A stretch of DNA of 64,000 bases from Mesorhizobium sp. AR02 (GTDB taxonomy: Bacteria; Pseudomonadota; Alphaproteobacteria; Rhizobiales; Rhizobiaceae). The position numbers were made by a program, and so were the translations under genes. Shown piece by piece: positions 36,477-45,156 of the stretch. The stretch is from assembly GCF_024746835.1 (NCBI RefSeq), contig NZ_CP080531.1:5910001-5974000 (forward strand). The letters run 5' to 3'. Each line of letters opens with the position of its first letter. Position 1 is the stretch's first letter. The notes under the pieces are model-generated. The model made no database searches, was not told where the DNA came from, and saw only the letters and a list, made by a program, of their open reading frames with translations.

Positions 36477-37521
36477 GAAGCTTCTTGATGGAGCGGTGGA
36501 CCATGGTGGAAGTCTTGGCCGGGCGCGGGGGCTTTTCCCCAACGCTCGACAGCCTTTCGTCGACCTCTCGACTGGTATCAATCCGCACTCCTACCCGCTT
36601 TTCGACCTGCCCGCCACCTCGCTGTCGCGATTGCCGGAAGCCGGGCGCGGGCGCGAGCTGACAGAAATCGCGGCCAGCACCTATGGCGCGCCGTCGCCAG
36701 CCAATGTCGTCGCAGCGCCCGGCACGCAGATCCTGTTGCCGCGCGTGGCGTCGCTGATGGGGCCCGGCAAGGCATTGGTGCTGGGGCCGACCTATGCCGA
36801 ACACGCGCGAGCAGCGGCGATCGCCGGTCACGGGGTGACGGAAGTCAGCGATTTTGCTGCACTGGCGGACGCCGACCTTGCCATTGTCGTCAATCCGAAC
36901 AATCCGGACGGTCGCGTCATCGAGCGCGACCGGTTGCTGGCGCTGGCCACCGGGCTGCGCGCAAAAGGCGGGCTGCTGGTCGTCGACGAGGCATTCATGG
37001 ATGTCGGCCCGCGCGAACACAGCCTCGCCGGTGATGTCGATCAAGGTGGCATCGTCGTGCTGCGCTCGTTCGGCAAGTTCTTTGGCTTGGCCGGCCTCCG
37101 GCTTGGCTTCGCGCTTTCCGATGCCGCAACCGTAGAATTGCTGGAAACGCAATTCGGCCCATGGGCCGTGGCCGGTCCGGCGCTGGAATATGGCATTCGC
37201 GCGCTTGCCGATATTGGCTGGCAGGACGCGATGCGGGCATCCCTTGCCGAGGCAGCCGCGCGGCTCGACGGACTGTTCGGCTGTTTCGGCGTGCCGGTCG
37301 CGGGCGGCACCACGCTGTTCCGCTATCTCAGCCTGCCGGATGCCGCCGGCGTGTTTTCAGCGCTGGGCGAGCGCGGCGTCCTGCTTCGGCATTTCTCCGA
37401 CCGGCCGCATGTCCTGCGCGCCGGTCTGCCAGGGAGTCAGGAGGAATGGCTGCGGCTCGAATCCGCCCTTGCCGAATGGGCGACACGGCGCGAGGATCGG
37501 TCAAAGGGTTCAAAACGATGA
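36475..37521 (+). CDS. cobC: L-threonine-O-3-phosphate decarboxylase
   Basis: A 348-residue class I/II PLP protein with the CobC/CobD(Salmonella) pattern: DLSTGINPHSYP at the N-terminus, IVVNPNNPDGRV, LLVVDEAFMDV and the PLP lysine in RSFGKFFGLAGLRLG. It makes the aminopropanol phosphate used by the divergent cobD product. ATG 36475 gives the expected N-terminus; an in-frame start at 36433 lies within cobD. Confidence 0.92.
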   Translation: MKLLDGAVDHGGSLGRARGLFPNARQPFVDLSTGINPHSYPLFDLPATSLSRLPEAGRGRELTEIAASTYGAPSPANVVAAPGTQILLPRVASLMGPGKALVLGPTYAEHARAAAIAGHGVTEVSDFAALADADLAIVVNPNNPDGRVIERDRLLALATGLRAKGGLLVVDEAFMDVGPREHSLAGDVDQGGIVVLRSFGKFFGLAGLRLGFALSDAATVELLETQFGPWAVAGPALEYGIRALADIGWQDAMRASLAEAAARLDGLFGCFGVPVAGGTTLFRYLSLPDAAGVFSALGERGVLLRHFSDRPHVLRAGLPGSQEEWLRLESALAEWATRREDRSKGSKR

Positions 37522-38027
37522 TCCATGTCTGCTCGCTGGCGAAGATCGAGGAAACGGTGGCAAGGACCGGCGCCGACCGCATGCTGTCGCTGCTTTCCGT
37601 CGGAACCGATGTGACGCGTCCGCCCTCGATAGCGAGGGAAAACCACCTGCACCTGGTCATGCACGACATCGCGGTGGCGCAGGACGGCATGACCATGCCG
37701 GGCGAGGAGCATGTCCGCAACCTGCTCGATTTCGCCCGCCGCTGGGACCGGGCGAAGCCCATGGTCGTGCATTGCTATGCCGGCATCAGCCGCTCGACGG
37801 CCTCGGCCTATATCATCGCCGCTGCACTCGCGCCAAAACGCGACGAGGCCGAACTGGCCCGGACGTTGCGGGCGCTGTCGCCGTCGGCGACGCCCAATCC
37901 ACGGCTGATTGCCGTGGCTGACGCACTGCTTGATCGCAACGGCCGCATGATCGAGGCGATCCAGTCTATCGGGCGCGGCGCCGATGCTTTTGAGGGCACG
38001 CCGTTCGCGCTGAAGATCGATAGCTAG
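37518..38027 (+). CDS. Tyrosine-phosphatase-like protein
   Basis: A 169-residue protein with the PTP signature HCYAGISRSTASA (Cys-x5-Arg loop) and a preceding conserved Asp (MHDIAVAQDG). It overlaps the cobC stop by four bases (ATGA), so it is co-translated with cobC. Homologues in rhizobia are annotated as tyrosine phosphatase family; a role in B12 synthesis, for example as the missing alpha-ribazole-phosphate phosphatase-like activity, is only a guess. Confidence 0.85.
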   Translation: MIHVCSLAKIEETVARTGADRMLSLLSVGTDVTRPPSIARENHLHLVMHDIAVAQDGMTMPGEEHVRNLLDFARRWDRAKPMVVHCYAGISRSTASAYIIAAALAPKRDEAELARTLRALSPSATPNPRLIAVADALLDRNGRMIEAIQSIGRGADAFEGTPFALKIDS

Positions 38028-38031
38028 GCGG

Positions 38032-38835
38032 CTATCTCAGCCAGTCGGCGAGCTTCGCCTTGCGCACATCCCTGAGCAGGCTGATGAAACCATCGGCCTG
38101 ATATTCAGCGGTCAGCCGGCCTTTCTCTGATGTCGCAATGCTGGCGTCGCCGACCACGCCGTTCGGGTTGAGATCCCCAGCGATCCAGGCGAAGGCGTGG
38201 GTGCCGGTGTGGCGCAGCAGCGCGAATTCCTTCTCAGCCCTGGCGACATTGGAAACGAAATTGTCGGCCTTGCCCATGTCGACGAGATCCGGCCGGAAAT
38301 GCAGCATCAGCGAGGTCTCGACATCGCCGCCATGGATGCCGTGACGGTCCTCGAGCTCGGTGTACATGCCGGCCGGGCGGCCGAAGCGCTGCCAGCTGGT
38401 CTTTACCGCCAGCATCTTTTCGCGCACGCGCAATTCGCGCGTGATGATGCCCATGATCTCTTCATTGCCGCCATGCGAGTTGACGACGATGAGCTTGCGC
38501 ACGCCGGCGCGCGCGATCGACAGGCCAAGCTCGGTCCAGGCCTCGACCAGCGTCGTTGCCGGCAAAGTGAGGGTGCCCGGTGCATGCAGATGCTCGTTCG
38601 ACTTTCCCACCGCCTGGACCGGCAGGATACGGATGTCGAGATCGTCGGGCAGGCGGGCGATCACCGTGTCGAGCATGCCGTTCATGATCGAGGTGTCGGT
38701 CGAGACAGGCAGATGCGGTCCATGCTGCTCGATCGCCGCCACCGGCAGCACGGCGATCGTCGCCTCCGGATCGATCGATGCATATTCGGTGGTCCGGTAG
38801 TCGCCCCACCACACACGTCTTTTGGCTACAGTCAT
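38032..38835 (-). CDS. Creatininase family protein
   Basis: A 267-residue protein with the family metal-ligand blocks: AAIEQHGPHLPVSTDT (Glu, His, Asp), NSHGGNEEIM (His) and the EDRHGIHGGDVETSLML region (Glu). The family hydrolyses cyclic or linear amides, including creatinine and formamidopyrimidine intermediates; the substrate here is unknown. It is 54 bp downstream of the RidA gene on the same strand and divergent from the ABC transporter cluster, which suggests a shared substrate. Confidence 0.9.
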   Translation of the reverse strand: MTVAKRRVWWGDYRTTEYASIDPEATIAVLPVAAIEQHGPHLPVSTDTSIMNGMLDTVIARLPDDLDIRILPVQAVGKSNEHLHAPGTLTLPATTLVEAWTELGLSIARAGVRKLIVVNSHGGNEEIMGIITRELRVREKMLAVKTSWQRFGRPAGMYTELEDRHGIHGGDVETSLMLHFRPDLVDMGKADNFVSNVARAEKEFALLRHTGTHAFAWIAGDLNPNGVVGDASIATSEKGRLTAEYQADGFISLLRDVRKAKLADWLR

Positions 38836-38889
38836 GTCATGCCTCTTGAATGGTCGGCCAGACCTAGCGCGGCGCGGGCGGCCTGTCGA

Positions 38890-39273
38890 TCACCCGGCCG
38901 CGATGGCTTCGACCTCGACCTTGAACTCTGGCCGGGCAAAGCCGGAAACAATCATCAGCGTCGAGGCCGGCGCAGGGCTCGAAAACAGCCGGTCGCGGAC
39001 GTCCATATAGGGGCGCAAATGCGCGCGGTCGGTGACGTAGGCGTTGATGCGAACGATATACTGGAGTCCCAGCCCAGCCTCGCCGAGGATCGCCTCGATG
39101 TTGCGGAAGCAGAGCTCGGCCTGGGCGCCGGCGTCCTCGGGAATCTGGTCGTCCGCCGTGATCGCGACCTGGCCGGAGCACAGCACCAGCCGCTTGCCCG
39201 GCGGCACCTCGACGCCGTGGCTGTAGCGGGCAAAAGGCGGCTTGATCGACTTCGGGGTGAGGAATCTGAACAT
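38890..39273 (-). CDS. RidA family protein
   Basis: A 127-residue protein of the YjgF/YER057c/RidA family, with the trimeric barrel pattern FARYSHGVEVPPGKRLVLCSGQVA-type segments, RIxAYVTDR and PAPASTLMIVSGFARPEFKVEVEAIA at the end. RidA enzymes hydrolyse reactive enamines/imines; some (RutC) act in pyrimidine breakdown. Probably the first gene of a two-gene operon with creatininase. Confidence 0.88.
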   Translation of the reverse strand: MFRFLTPKSIKPPFARYSHGVEVPPGKRLVLCSGQVAITADDQIPEDAGAQAELCFRNIEAILGEAGLGLQYIVRINAYVTDRAHLRPYMDVRDRLFSSPAPASTLMIVSGFARPEFKVEVEAIAAG

Positions 39274-39461
39274 GGCAATCTCCTGGATACCGCCAGCCTA
39301 AGGTGGGATGCGTTACAGCTTCAAGATGGCGGTGCATGTTGCCCGTGCGATTGTGGACAGGCGTTCAAAAAATAGGCACGATGCCTCCGGTGCAGCACGA
39401 CCTTTCCGGCTTTCGCAGATGGCTGTGGTGCAGGCGGGCGGGTCCCGGCGCGAGACGCCGG

Positions 39462-39477
39462 TGGCATGTGTCTTGCT
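39462..39477 (+). promoter_or_regulatory. Sigma-54 (RpoN) type -24/-12 promoter
   Basis: TGGCATG-TGTC-TTGCT: GG at 39463-39464 and GC at 39475-39476 with exactly ten bases between, matching TGGCAC-N5-TTGCW with a single mismatch. Transcription would start near 39488, about 51 bp before the ABC substrate-binding gene. No good NtrC-type enhancer site was found upstream. Confidence 0.55.
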
Positions 39478-39538
39478 TCTTGAATCTTTGGTGTCGAGCC
39501 TGGCGCGTGGCGCCGGAGCAAACAGAGGGTGGTTGTCG

Positions 39539-40543
39539 ATGTACGCAAAACAGAAGATCTCGGTGGCGGTGGTGGCCCTGCTGGCGGCCAGCACGCTGGG
39601 GGCCGCGGCGAATGAAAAAGTCACCTTCGGCACCAACTGGTTGGCCGAGCCGGAGCATGGCGGCTATTACCAGGCCGTGGCGGACGGCACCTACGCCGCC
39701 TGCGGCCTCGACGTCGCCATCATGCAGGGCGGCCCGCAGGTCAGCGGCCGGCCGATGCTTTTGGCCGGCAAGATCGATTTCTACATGGGCGGCAATCTGC
39801 TGTCGGCCTTCGACGCCGTCCAGCAAGGCATTCCGATGCGCGTGGTGGCCGCCGACTTCCAGAAGGACCCGCAGGTCATCATGTCCCACCCCGGCGAGGG
39901 GCTGGATAAGTGGGAAGACCTCAAGAACGCCGCGCAGTACATATTGGGTGACGAGGGTGCCCAGACCTTCTTCCAGTGGATGGTCATCGAGCTCGGCTTC
40001 GACGCCGCCAAGCGCGCGCCCTACACCTACAACACCGCTCCCTTCCTCGCCAACAAGAAGTCGATCCAGCAGGGTTACGTCACCTCGGAGCCGTTCGCGG
40101 TCAAGAAGGAAGGCGGCTTCGTGCCGAACCAGTTCCTGCTCGCCGACTATGGCTGGGACACCTATTCGACGACGATCGAGGTGATGCAGGACACGATCGA
40201 CAAGAAGCCGGAAGTGGTCCAGTGCTTCGTCGATGGCTCGGCCAAGGGCTGGTACAAATACCTCTACGGCGACAACAAGGTCGCCAACGACATGATCAAG
40301 AAAGACAATCCTGACATGACGGACGACCAGATCGCCTTCTCGATCGACCAGATGAAGAAGTTCGGCCTTGCCGATTCCGGCGACACCGAGAAGCTCGGCA
40401 TCGGCGCCATGACCGATGCGCGGATCAAGAGCTTCTATGACAAGATGGTCAAGGCCAAGGTCACGCCTGCAGGCATCGATATCACGAAGGCCTATACGCT
40501 GACCTTCGTCAACAAGGGCGTCGGGCTCGACCTGAAGAAATAG
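39539..40543 (+). CDS. ABC transporter substrate-binding protein (NMT1/THI5-like)
   Basis: A 334-residue periplasmic protein with a signal peptide (KQKISVAVVALLAASTLGAAA) and NMT1-type pattern (FGTNWLAEPEHGGYYQAVADG, SGRPMLLAGKIDFYMGGNLL). NMT1/THI5 binders carry pyrimidines, taurine-like compounds or other small N-containing molecules. The ATG at 39539 places the signal peptide correctly. First gene of a plus-strand operon of transporter and catabolic genes. Confidence 0.87.
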   Translation: MYAKQKISVAVVALLAASTLGAAANEKVTFGTNWLAEPEHGGYYQAVADGTYAACGLDVAIMQGGPQVSGRPMLLAGKIDFYMGGNLLSAFDAVQQGIPMRVVAADFQKDPQVIMSHPGEGLDKWEDLKNAAQYILGDEGAQTFFQWMVIELGFDAAKRAPYTYNTAPFLANKKSIQQGYVTSEPFAVKKEGGFVPNQFLLADYGWDTYSTTIEVMQDTIDKKPEVVQCFVDGSAKGWYKYLYGDNKVANDMIKKDNPDMTDDQIAFSIDQMKKFGLADSGDTEKLGIGAMTDARIKSFYDKMVKAKVTPAGIDITKAYTLTFVNKGVGLDLKK

Positions 40544-40555
40544 GCCAGTCCGGGC

Positions 40556-41380
40556 ATGATAGGGGAAAAGGTGGCGCGAGCGCCGGCATCGGACGTCGCT
40601 CCGACCTTGCTGGCGCTGCGCGGCGTCGGCAAGGTGTTTTCCAACGGCGTGACGGCGTTGAGCGATGTCGACCTGACGATCCGGGAAGGCGATTTCCTCA
40701 GCCTGCTCGGGCCGTCCGGCTGCGGCAAGTCGACGGCGTTGCGGCTGATCGCGGGCCTGTCGACGCCGACCTCCGGCGTGCTCGACTGGCGCGGCGGCGG
40801 CTCGCTCGACCGCGCCAACATCGGCTTCGTCTTTCAGGAGCCGACGCTGCTGCCTTGGGCGAGCGTCTTCGACAATGTCTGGCTGCCGCTGCGGCTAAAA
40901 GGTATTTCCCGCGCCAAGGCCGCACCGGCGATAACGGAGATGCTGGCGCGGGTGCACCTGACCGGCTTCGAGGACGCCGTGCCGCGCGAACTGTCCGGTG
41001 GCATGAAGATGCGCGTTTCGATCGCGCGGGCCATGGTGACCAAGCCGCGCGTGCTTTTGATGGACGAACCGTTCGCGGCGCTCGACGAGATCACCCGCTT
41101 CAAGCTCAACAACGACCTGCTGGAGCTTTGGCAAGAAGAACGCTTCACCGTCGTCTTCGTCACCCACAGCGTTTTCGAGAGCGTGTTTCTCTCCAACCGG
41201 GTGGTCGTCATGGCGGCGCGGCCGGGCAGGGTCTTCGACGAACTGGCCATCGAGGCCTCCTATCCGCGCGACGAGGCGTTTCGCACCTCGCCCGACTATG
41301 CGGCGCTTTGCCGGCAAGCCTCGGACGTGTTGGTCAATGCCATCAATTCAACAGCGGGCGCGCATCATGACGGCCATTGA
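40556..41380 (+). CDS. ABC transporter ATP-binding protein
   Basis: A 274-residue ATPase of the nitrate/taurine (SsuB/TauB) type: Walker A GPSGCGKST, Q-loop FQEPTLLPWASVFDNV, signature ELSGGMKMRVSIARA, Walker B VLLMDEPFAALDE, H-loop VTHSVFES. Its stop lies 14 bp inside the permease gene. Powers uptake with the preceding binding protein. Confidence 0.92.
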   Translation: MIGEKVARAPASDVAPTLLALRGVGKVFSNGVTALSDVDLTIREGDFLSLLGPSGCGKSTALRLIAGLSTPTSGVLDWRGGGSLDRANIGFVFQEPTLLPWASVFDNVWLPLRLKGISRAKAAPAITEMLARVHLTGFEDAVPRELSGGMKMRVSIARAMVTKPRVLLMDEPFAALDEITRFKLNNDLLELWQEERFTVVFVTHSVFESVFLSNRVVVMAARPGRVFDELAIEASYPRDEAFRTSPDYAALCRQASDVLVNAINSTAGAHHDGH

Positions 41381-42218
41381 CGAAGGTGTGCTCAAACTCG
41401 ACCCGGAGGAAGCGCGCCGCGTGCGCCAGGAGCAGTTTGAACGGATCGGCCGCTGGGTGCTGCCGCTGGCGATCATGATCCTGGCGATCTGGCTGTGGGA
41501 CCGCATCTGCGTGTGGAACGAGATTCCGCAATATATCCTGCCGCGCCCCGGCGTGGTGTTGCAGACACTCTTCAACGACGCTGGCCTGCTGTTCTCCTCG
41601 CTGCTGGTCACCTTGCGCATCACCTTCCTCAGCCTGGCCTTGGCTGTCATCGGCGGCGTCGGCCTGTCAGTGCTGTTCACGCAGTCGAAATGGGTGGAGA
41701 TGTCGTTCTTCCCGTTCGCCATCGTGCTGCAGGTGACGCCGATCGTGGCGATCTTTCCGCTGATCAACATCTATGTGAACAATCAGACGACCAAGCTTCT
41801 GCTGTGCGCCTGGATCGTCGCCTTCTTCCCGATCCTGTCCAACACCACGCTTGGCCTGAACTCCGTCGACCGCAATCTGCGCGACCTGTTCAAGCTCAAT
41901 GGCGCGACGCGCTGGCAGCAGTTGCGCTATCTCAGATTGCCGGCGGCGATGCCGTATTTCCTCGGCGGATTGAAGATCGCCGGCGGTCTGTCGCTGATCG
42001 GCGCCGTGGTGGCCGAGTTCGTCGCCGGCACCACCGGCCAGTCGTCGGGGCTCGCCTCGCGCATCATCGAGGCCGGCTATCGGCTCAACGCGCCAAGGCT
42101 GTTCGCGGCGCTGTTCCTGATCTCGCTGACCGGTATCCTGATCTTCCTCGTGCTGTCGCTGATCTCGCATCTCATTTTGCGGCGCTGGCACGAGAGCGCA
42201 CTGAAGCAGGAGCGGTAG
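41367..42218 (+). CDS. ABC transporter permease (SsuC/TauC type)
   Basis: A 283-residue inner-membrane protein with about six helices and the EAA-like loop LFKLNGATRWQQLRYLRLPAAMPYFLGGLKI. The ATG 41367 overlaps the ATPase gene. The periplasmic-side region GASxLASRIIEAGYRL-like (GQSSGLASRIIEAGYRLN) agrees with the family. Works with the two preceding genes. Confidence 0.9.
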   Translation: MTAIDEGVLKLDPEEARRVRQEQFERIGRWVLPLAIMILAIWLWDRICVWNEIPQYILPRPGVVLQTLFNDAGLLFSSLLVTLRITFLSLALAVIGGVGLSVLFTQSKWVEMSFFPFAIVLQVTPIVAIFPLINIYVNNQTTKLLLCAWIVAFFPILSNTTLGLNSVDRNLRDLFKLNGATRWQQLRYLRLPAAMPYFLGGLKIAGGLSLIGAVVAEFVAGTTGQSSGLASRIIEAGYRLNAPRLFAALFLISLTGILIFLVLSLISHLILRRWHESALKQER

Positions 42219-42222
42219 TGCC

Positions 42223-43524
42223 TTGATTCCAGACTCAGCTTCATACCGGCTCGCCAATGCCCGACTTCACGCATCGCTGACGTCGGGGTTCGCTGCGGCC
42301 TATGACGGGGATGGCTTTGCGCTGGTCGACATCACTGTCACCGACGGCAAGATCGCGGGCATTACCGCGCATGATCGGGCAGCGGCGCCGGATGGCGCGG
42401 TCAATCTTGCTGGCCGCATCATGCTGCCCTGCTTCGTCGACTGCCACACACATATCGACAAGGGCCATATCTGGCCGCGAAAGCCCAATCCCGATGGCAC
42501 TTTCATGGGAGCGCTCAATGCCGCGGGCGCCGACCGCGTCGCGCGCTGGAGCGCCGAGGATCTTGCCAAGCGCATGGATTTCTCGCTGCGCTCGGCCTAT
42601 GCGCACGGCACCAGGGCGCTGCGCACCCATCTCGACAGCGTCGCGCCGCAGGAGGAGATCTCCTGGCCGGTGTTCGAAACGATGCGCGAGGCCTGGCGCG
42701 GTCGTATCGAATTGCAGGGCGCCTGCCTGCTCGGTATCGAGGGCGTGCGCGACAGAAAGTGGTTCGACAGGCTGGCGAAACGGGTTGCCGGCGCCAAGGG
42801 CGTGCTTGGTGTGGTCACCTATATGGTGCCGGATTTGGAAGAGCTGCTCGACCATGTCTTCGCACAGGCGATCAAGCATGGCCTCGATCTCGATTTCCAC
42901 GCCGACGAAACCAACGACATTGCCGCCATCTCGCTGAAGAAGATCGCCGAGGCGGCGCTCTGGAACGGCTTCGAGGGCAACATCCTCGTCGGCCATTGCT
43001 GCTCGCTGGCGCGCCAGCCCGATCTCGAGGTGCTGGACACGCTGGACAAGGTGGCGAAGGCGGGGCTGGCGGTGGTGTCGCTGCCGATGTGCAACCTCTA
43101 TCTGCAGGATCGGCGCGGGGACCAGACCACGCCGCGCTGGCGTGGCGTGACGCTGCTGCATGAGATGAAGGCGAGAGGCATTCCGGTCGCCGTCGCGTCC
43201 GACAATACGCGTGACCCCTTCTATGCCTATGGCGATCTCGACATGCTGGAAGTCTACCGCATGGCGACGCGCATCCTGCATTTCGATCATCCGGTCGCCG
43301 ACTGGCCGCAAGCGGTCACCGCGACGCCGGCCAGGGTGATGCGGCTCGACGGTTTCGGCACGCTTGCCGCCGGCGGCGATGCCGACTTTATCCTGTTCAA
43401 AGGTCGAAGCTGGACCGAATTGCTGTCGCGGCCCGAATCGGATCGCATCGTCGTGCGCGCCGGCCGCGCGATCGACCGGCAATTGCCCGACTATGCCGAA
43501 CTCGATGAACTGATGGTGGAATGA
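42223..43524 (+). CDS. Amidohydrolase, cytosine/creatinine deaminase-like
   Basis: A 433-residue metal-dependent amidohydrolase. Metal ligands: His75/His77 in DCHTHIDKGH, then HADETND, VGHCCSLA and ASDNTRDPFYAYGDLDML with the catalytic Asp; the Asp-Asn-x-Arg-Asp-Pro-Phe motif is that of CodA-like deaminases. It probably removes an amino or imino group from a cyclic compound imported by the linked transporter. The TTG at 42223 follows AGGAG and is the only start near the conserved N-terminus. Its last codon overlaps the next gene. Confidence 0.85.
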   Translation: MIPDSASYRLANARLHASLTSGFAAAYDGDGFALVDITVTDGKIAGITAHDRAAAPDGAVNLAGRIMLPCFVDCHTHIDKGHIWPRKPNPDGTFMGALNAAGADRVARWSAEDLAKRMDFSLRSAYAHGTRALRTHLDSVAPQEEISWPVFETMREAWRGRIELQGACLLGIEGVRDRKWFDRLAKRVAGAKGVLGVVTYMVPDLEELLDHVFAQAIKHGLDLDFHADETNDIAAISLKKIAEAALWNGFEGNILVGHCCSLARQPDLEVLDTLDKVAKAGLAVVSLPMCNLYLQDRRGDQTTPRWRGVTLLHEMKARGIPVAVASDNTRDPFYAYGDLDMLEVYRMATRILHFDHPVADWPQAVTATPARVMRLDGFGTLAAGGDADFILFKGRSWTELLSRPESDRIVVRAGRAIDRQLPDYAELDELMVE

Positions 43525-44927
43525 TGGATGTTTCGGCGCTCAAACGCGATCTCGACGGGCTGAAACTCGACGACAATCCGGCCATCGTCCAGCAGAAGAG
43601 CCGTGACTTCTACTGGTACAGCCCGGTGCTGAAACAGCAGCTCGACCATGTCACCGGCGATTTGATCGTGACGCCGAAGACCGAGGCCGAGTTGATCCGT
43701 GTGCTCGCCGCTTGCCATAGGCATGGCGTGCCGGTGACGCCGCGCGGCAGCGGCACCGGCAATTACGGCCAGGCGATGCCGCTCTCCGGCGGCGTGGTGC
43801 TCAACCTTGCCGAGATGAACGAGATCAAGTCGATCGCGCCGGGGCGCGTGGTGACCGGACCGGGCGCGGTCCTGGCCGATATCGACAAGGCGACGCGGGC
43901 GCATTCCGGGCAGGAGCTGCGGCTGTCGCCGTCCACCTACAACACCGCCTCGATCGGCGGCTTCATTGCCGGTGGCTCGGGCGGCGTCGGTTCGATCAAT
44001 TTCGGCGGGTTGCGCGATTTCGGCAACGTTCTGCGGCTACGCGTGGTGACCATGGAGGCCGAGCCGAAGGCGCTCGAACTCACCGGCGAGGATTTGCATA
44101 AGGTGACCCACGCCTACGGCACCAACGGCATCATTACGGAAGTCGAGATGCCGCTGACCGCGGCCTATGAGTGGGTCGATGTCATTGTCGGCTTCGATGC
44201 CTTCATGGATGCGGCGCGCTATGGCAATGCGCTGGCGTGCCAGGACGGCATCCTGACCAAGCTGATCACGCCGATCGCCTCACCCGTGCCGCAGCTTTAT
44301 TTCAAACGCCACCAGAAATTTTTCAAGGAAGGGCAAAGCATCTGCGTCGTCATGGTGGCGCAGCATGGGCTGGATGCCTTCCTTGCCTTCACCCGGCGCG
44401 CCGGCGGCGAGGTGATTTTCAACGCCGCCACAGCGACGCCGGAGGAGAAAAAGGGCCTGCCGCCGGCCTATGAGCTGGCCTGGAACCATACGACGCTGAG
44501 AGCGCTGCGCGTCGATCCAGACATCACCTATCTGCAATCGCTCTATCCGTTTCCCAACCAGTTGGCGCTGGTCGAAAAGATGGACGCGATGTTTCCGGGC
44601 GAAGTGTTCTCGCATCTCGAATTCGTGCGGCTGGACGGCAACATCACCTGTTTCGGCCTGCCGCTGGTGAAATTCACCACCGAGGCGCGGCTCGACGAAA
44701 TCGTTCGGTTGCATGAGGAAAATGGCTGCCCGATCTTCAACCCGCACCGCTACACGCTGGAGGAGGGCGGCATGAAGCAGACGGATGCCGTGCAGCTCGC
44801 CTTCAAGCGTGAGACGGACCCGCAAGGCCTGCTCAATCCGGGCAAGATGATCGCCTGGGAAAATCCCGACTATGACTACCGGTCCGGGCGGACTTTCTTG
44901 TTCAAGGGGCTGCAGAGGGCGGGATGA
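43521..44927 (+). CDS. FAD-linked oxidase (GlcD/VAO-type)
   Basis: A 468-residue FAD-binding_4 protein with the nucleotide motif TPRGSGTGNYGQAMPLSGGVVLNL, then TYNTASIGGFIAGGSGGVGS and a C-terminal FAD-oxidase cap ending PQGLLNPGKMIAW. It oxidises a hydroxy acid or related CH-OH or CH-NH substrate. Its ATG overlaps the amidohydrolase stop (ATGA), so it acts in the same pathway. The substrate is unknown. Confidence 0.88.
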   Translation: MMDVSALKRDLDGLKLDDNPAIVQQKSRDFYWYSPVLKQQLDHVTGDLIVTPKTEAELIRVLAACHRHGVPVTPRGSGTGNYGQAMPLSGGVVLNLAEMNEIKSIAPGRVVTGPGAVLADIDKATRAHSGQELRLSPSTYNTASIGGFIAGGSGGVGSINFGGLRDFGNVLRLRVVTMEAEPKALELTGEDLHKVTHAYGTNGIITEVEMPLTAAYEWVDVIVGFDAFMDAARYGNALACQDGILTKLITPIASPVPQLYFKRHQKFFKEGQSICVVMVAQHGLDAFLAFTRRAGGEVIFNAATATPEEKKGLPPAYELAWNHTTLRALRVDPDITYLQSLYPFPNQLALVEKMDAMFPGEVFSHLEFVRLDGNITCFGLPLVKFTTEARLDEIVRLHEENGCPIFNPHRYTLEEGGMKQTDAVQLAFKRETDPQGLLNPGKMIAWENPDYDYRSGRTFLFKGLQRAG

Positions 44928-44946
44928 GGAGAGGTTTGCGCTTGAA

Positions 44947-45103
44947 CACCCCCCTCTGTCCTGCCGGACATCTCCCCCGCAAGGGGGGAGATCGGGCTGC
45001 CGCAACGCTTTCGCCAATTGTCAGCGTGGCAGGTTGGCCGCAGCGCTTAAGCTGCCAATCTCCCCCCTTGCGGGGGAGATGCCCGGCAGGGCAGAGGGGG
45101 GTG
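44947..45103. repeat. Large palindromic intergenic repeat
   Basis: The ends are long inverted copies: CACCCCCCTCTGTCCTGCCG, CATCTCCCCCGCAAGGGGGG on the left and near-complementary sequence on the right, with a second inner stem. It separates the FAD oxidase gene from the two quinone reductase genes. Confidence 0.85.
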
Positions 45104-45156
45104 CCTCGCGCTGACGTCTGGGATGTGCTTCGCGCTGACCTGCGGGACGTCCTCCC

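Noticed and set aside
39375..39394. NtrC-like dyad (GGCAC ... GTGCA) upstream of the sigma-54 promoter
   Set aside because: The half-sites are three bases farther apart than the 17-bp NtrC box and only partly symmetric.
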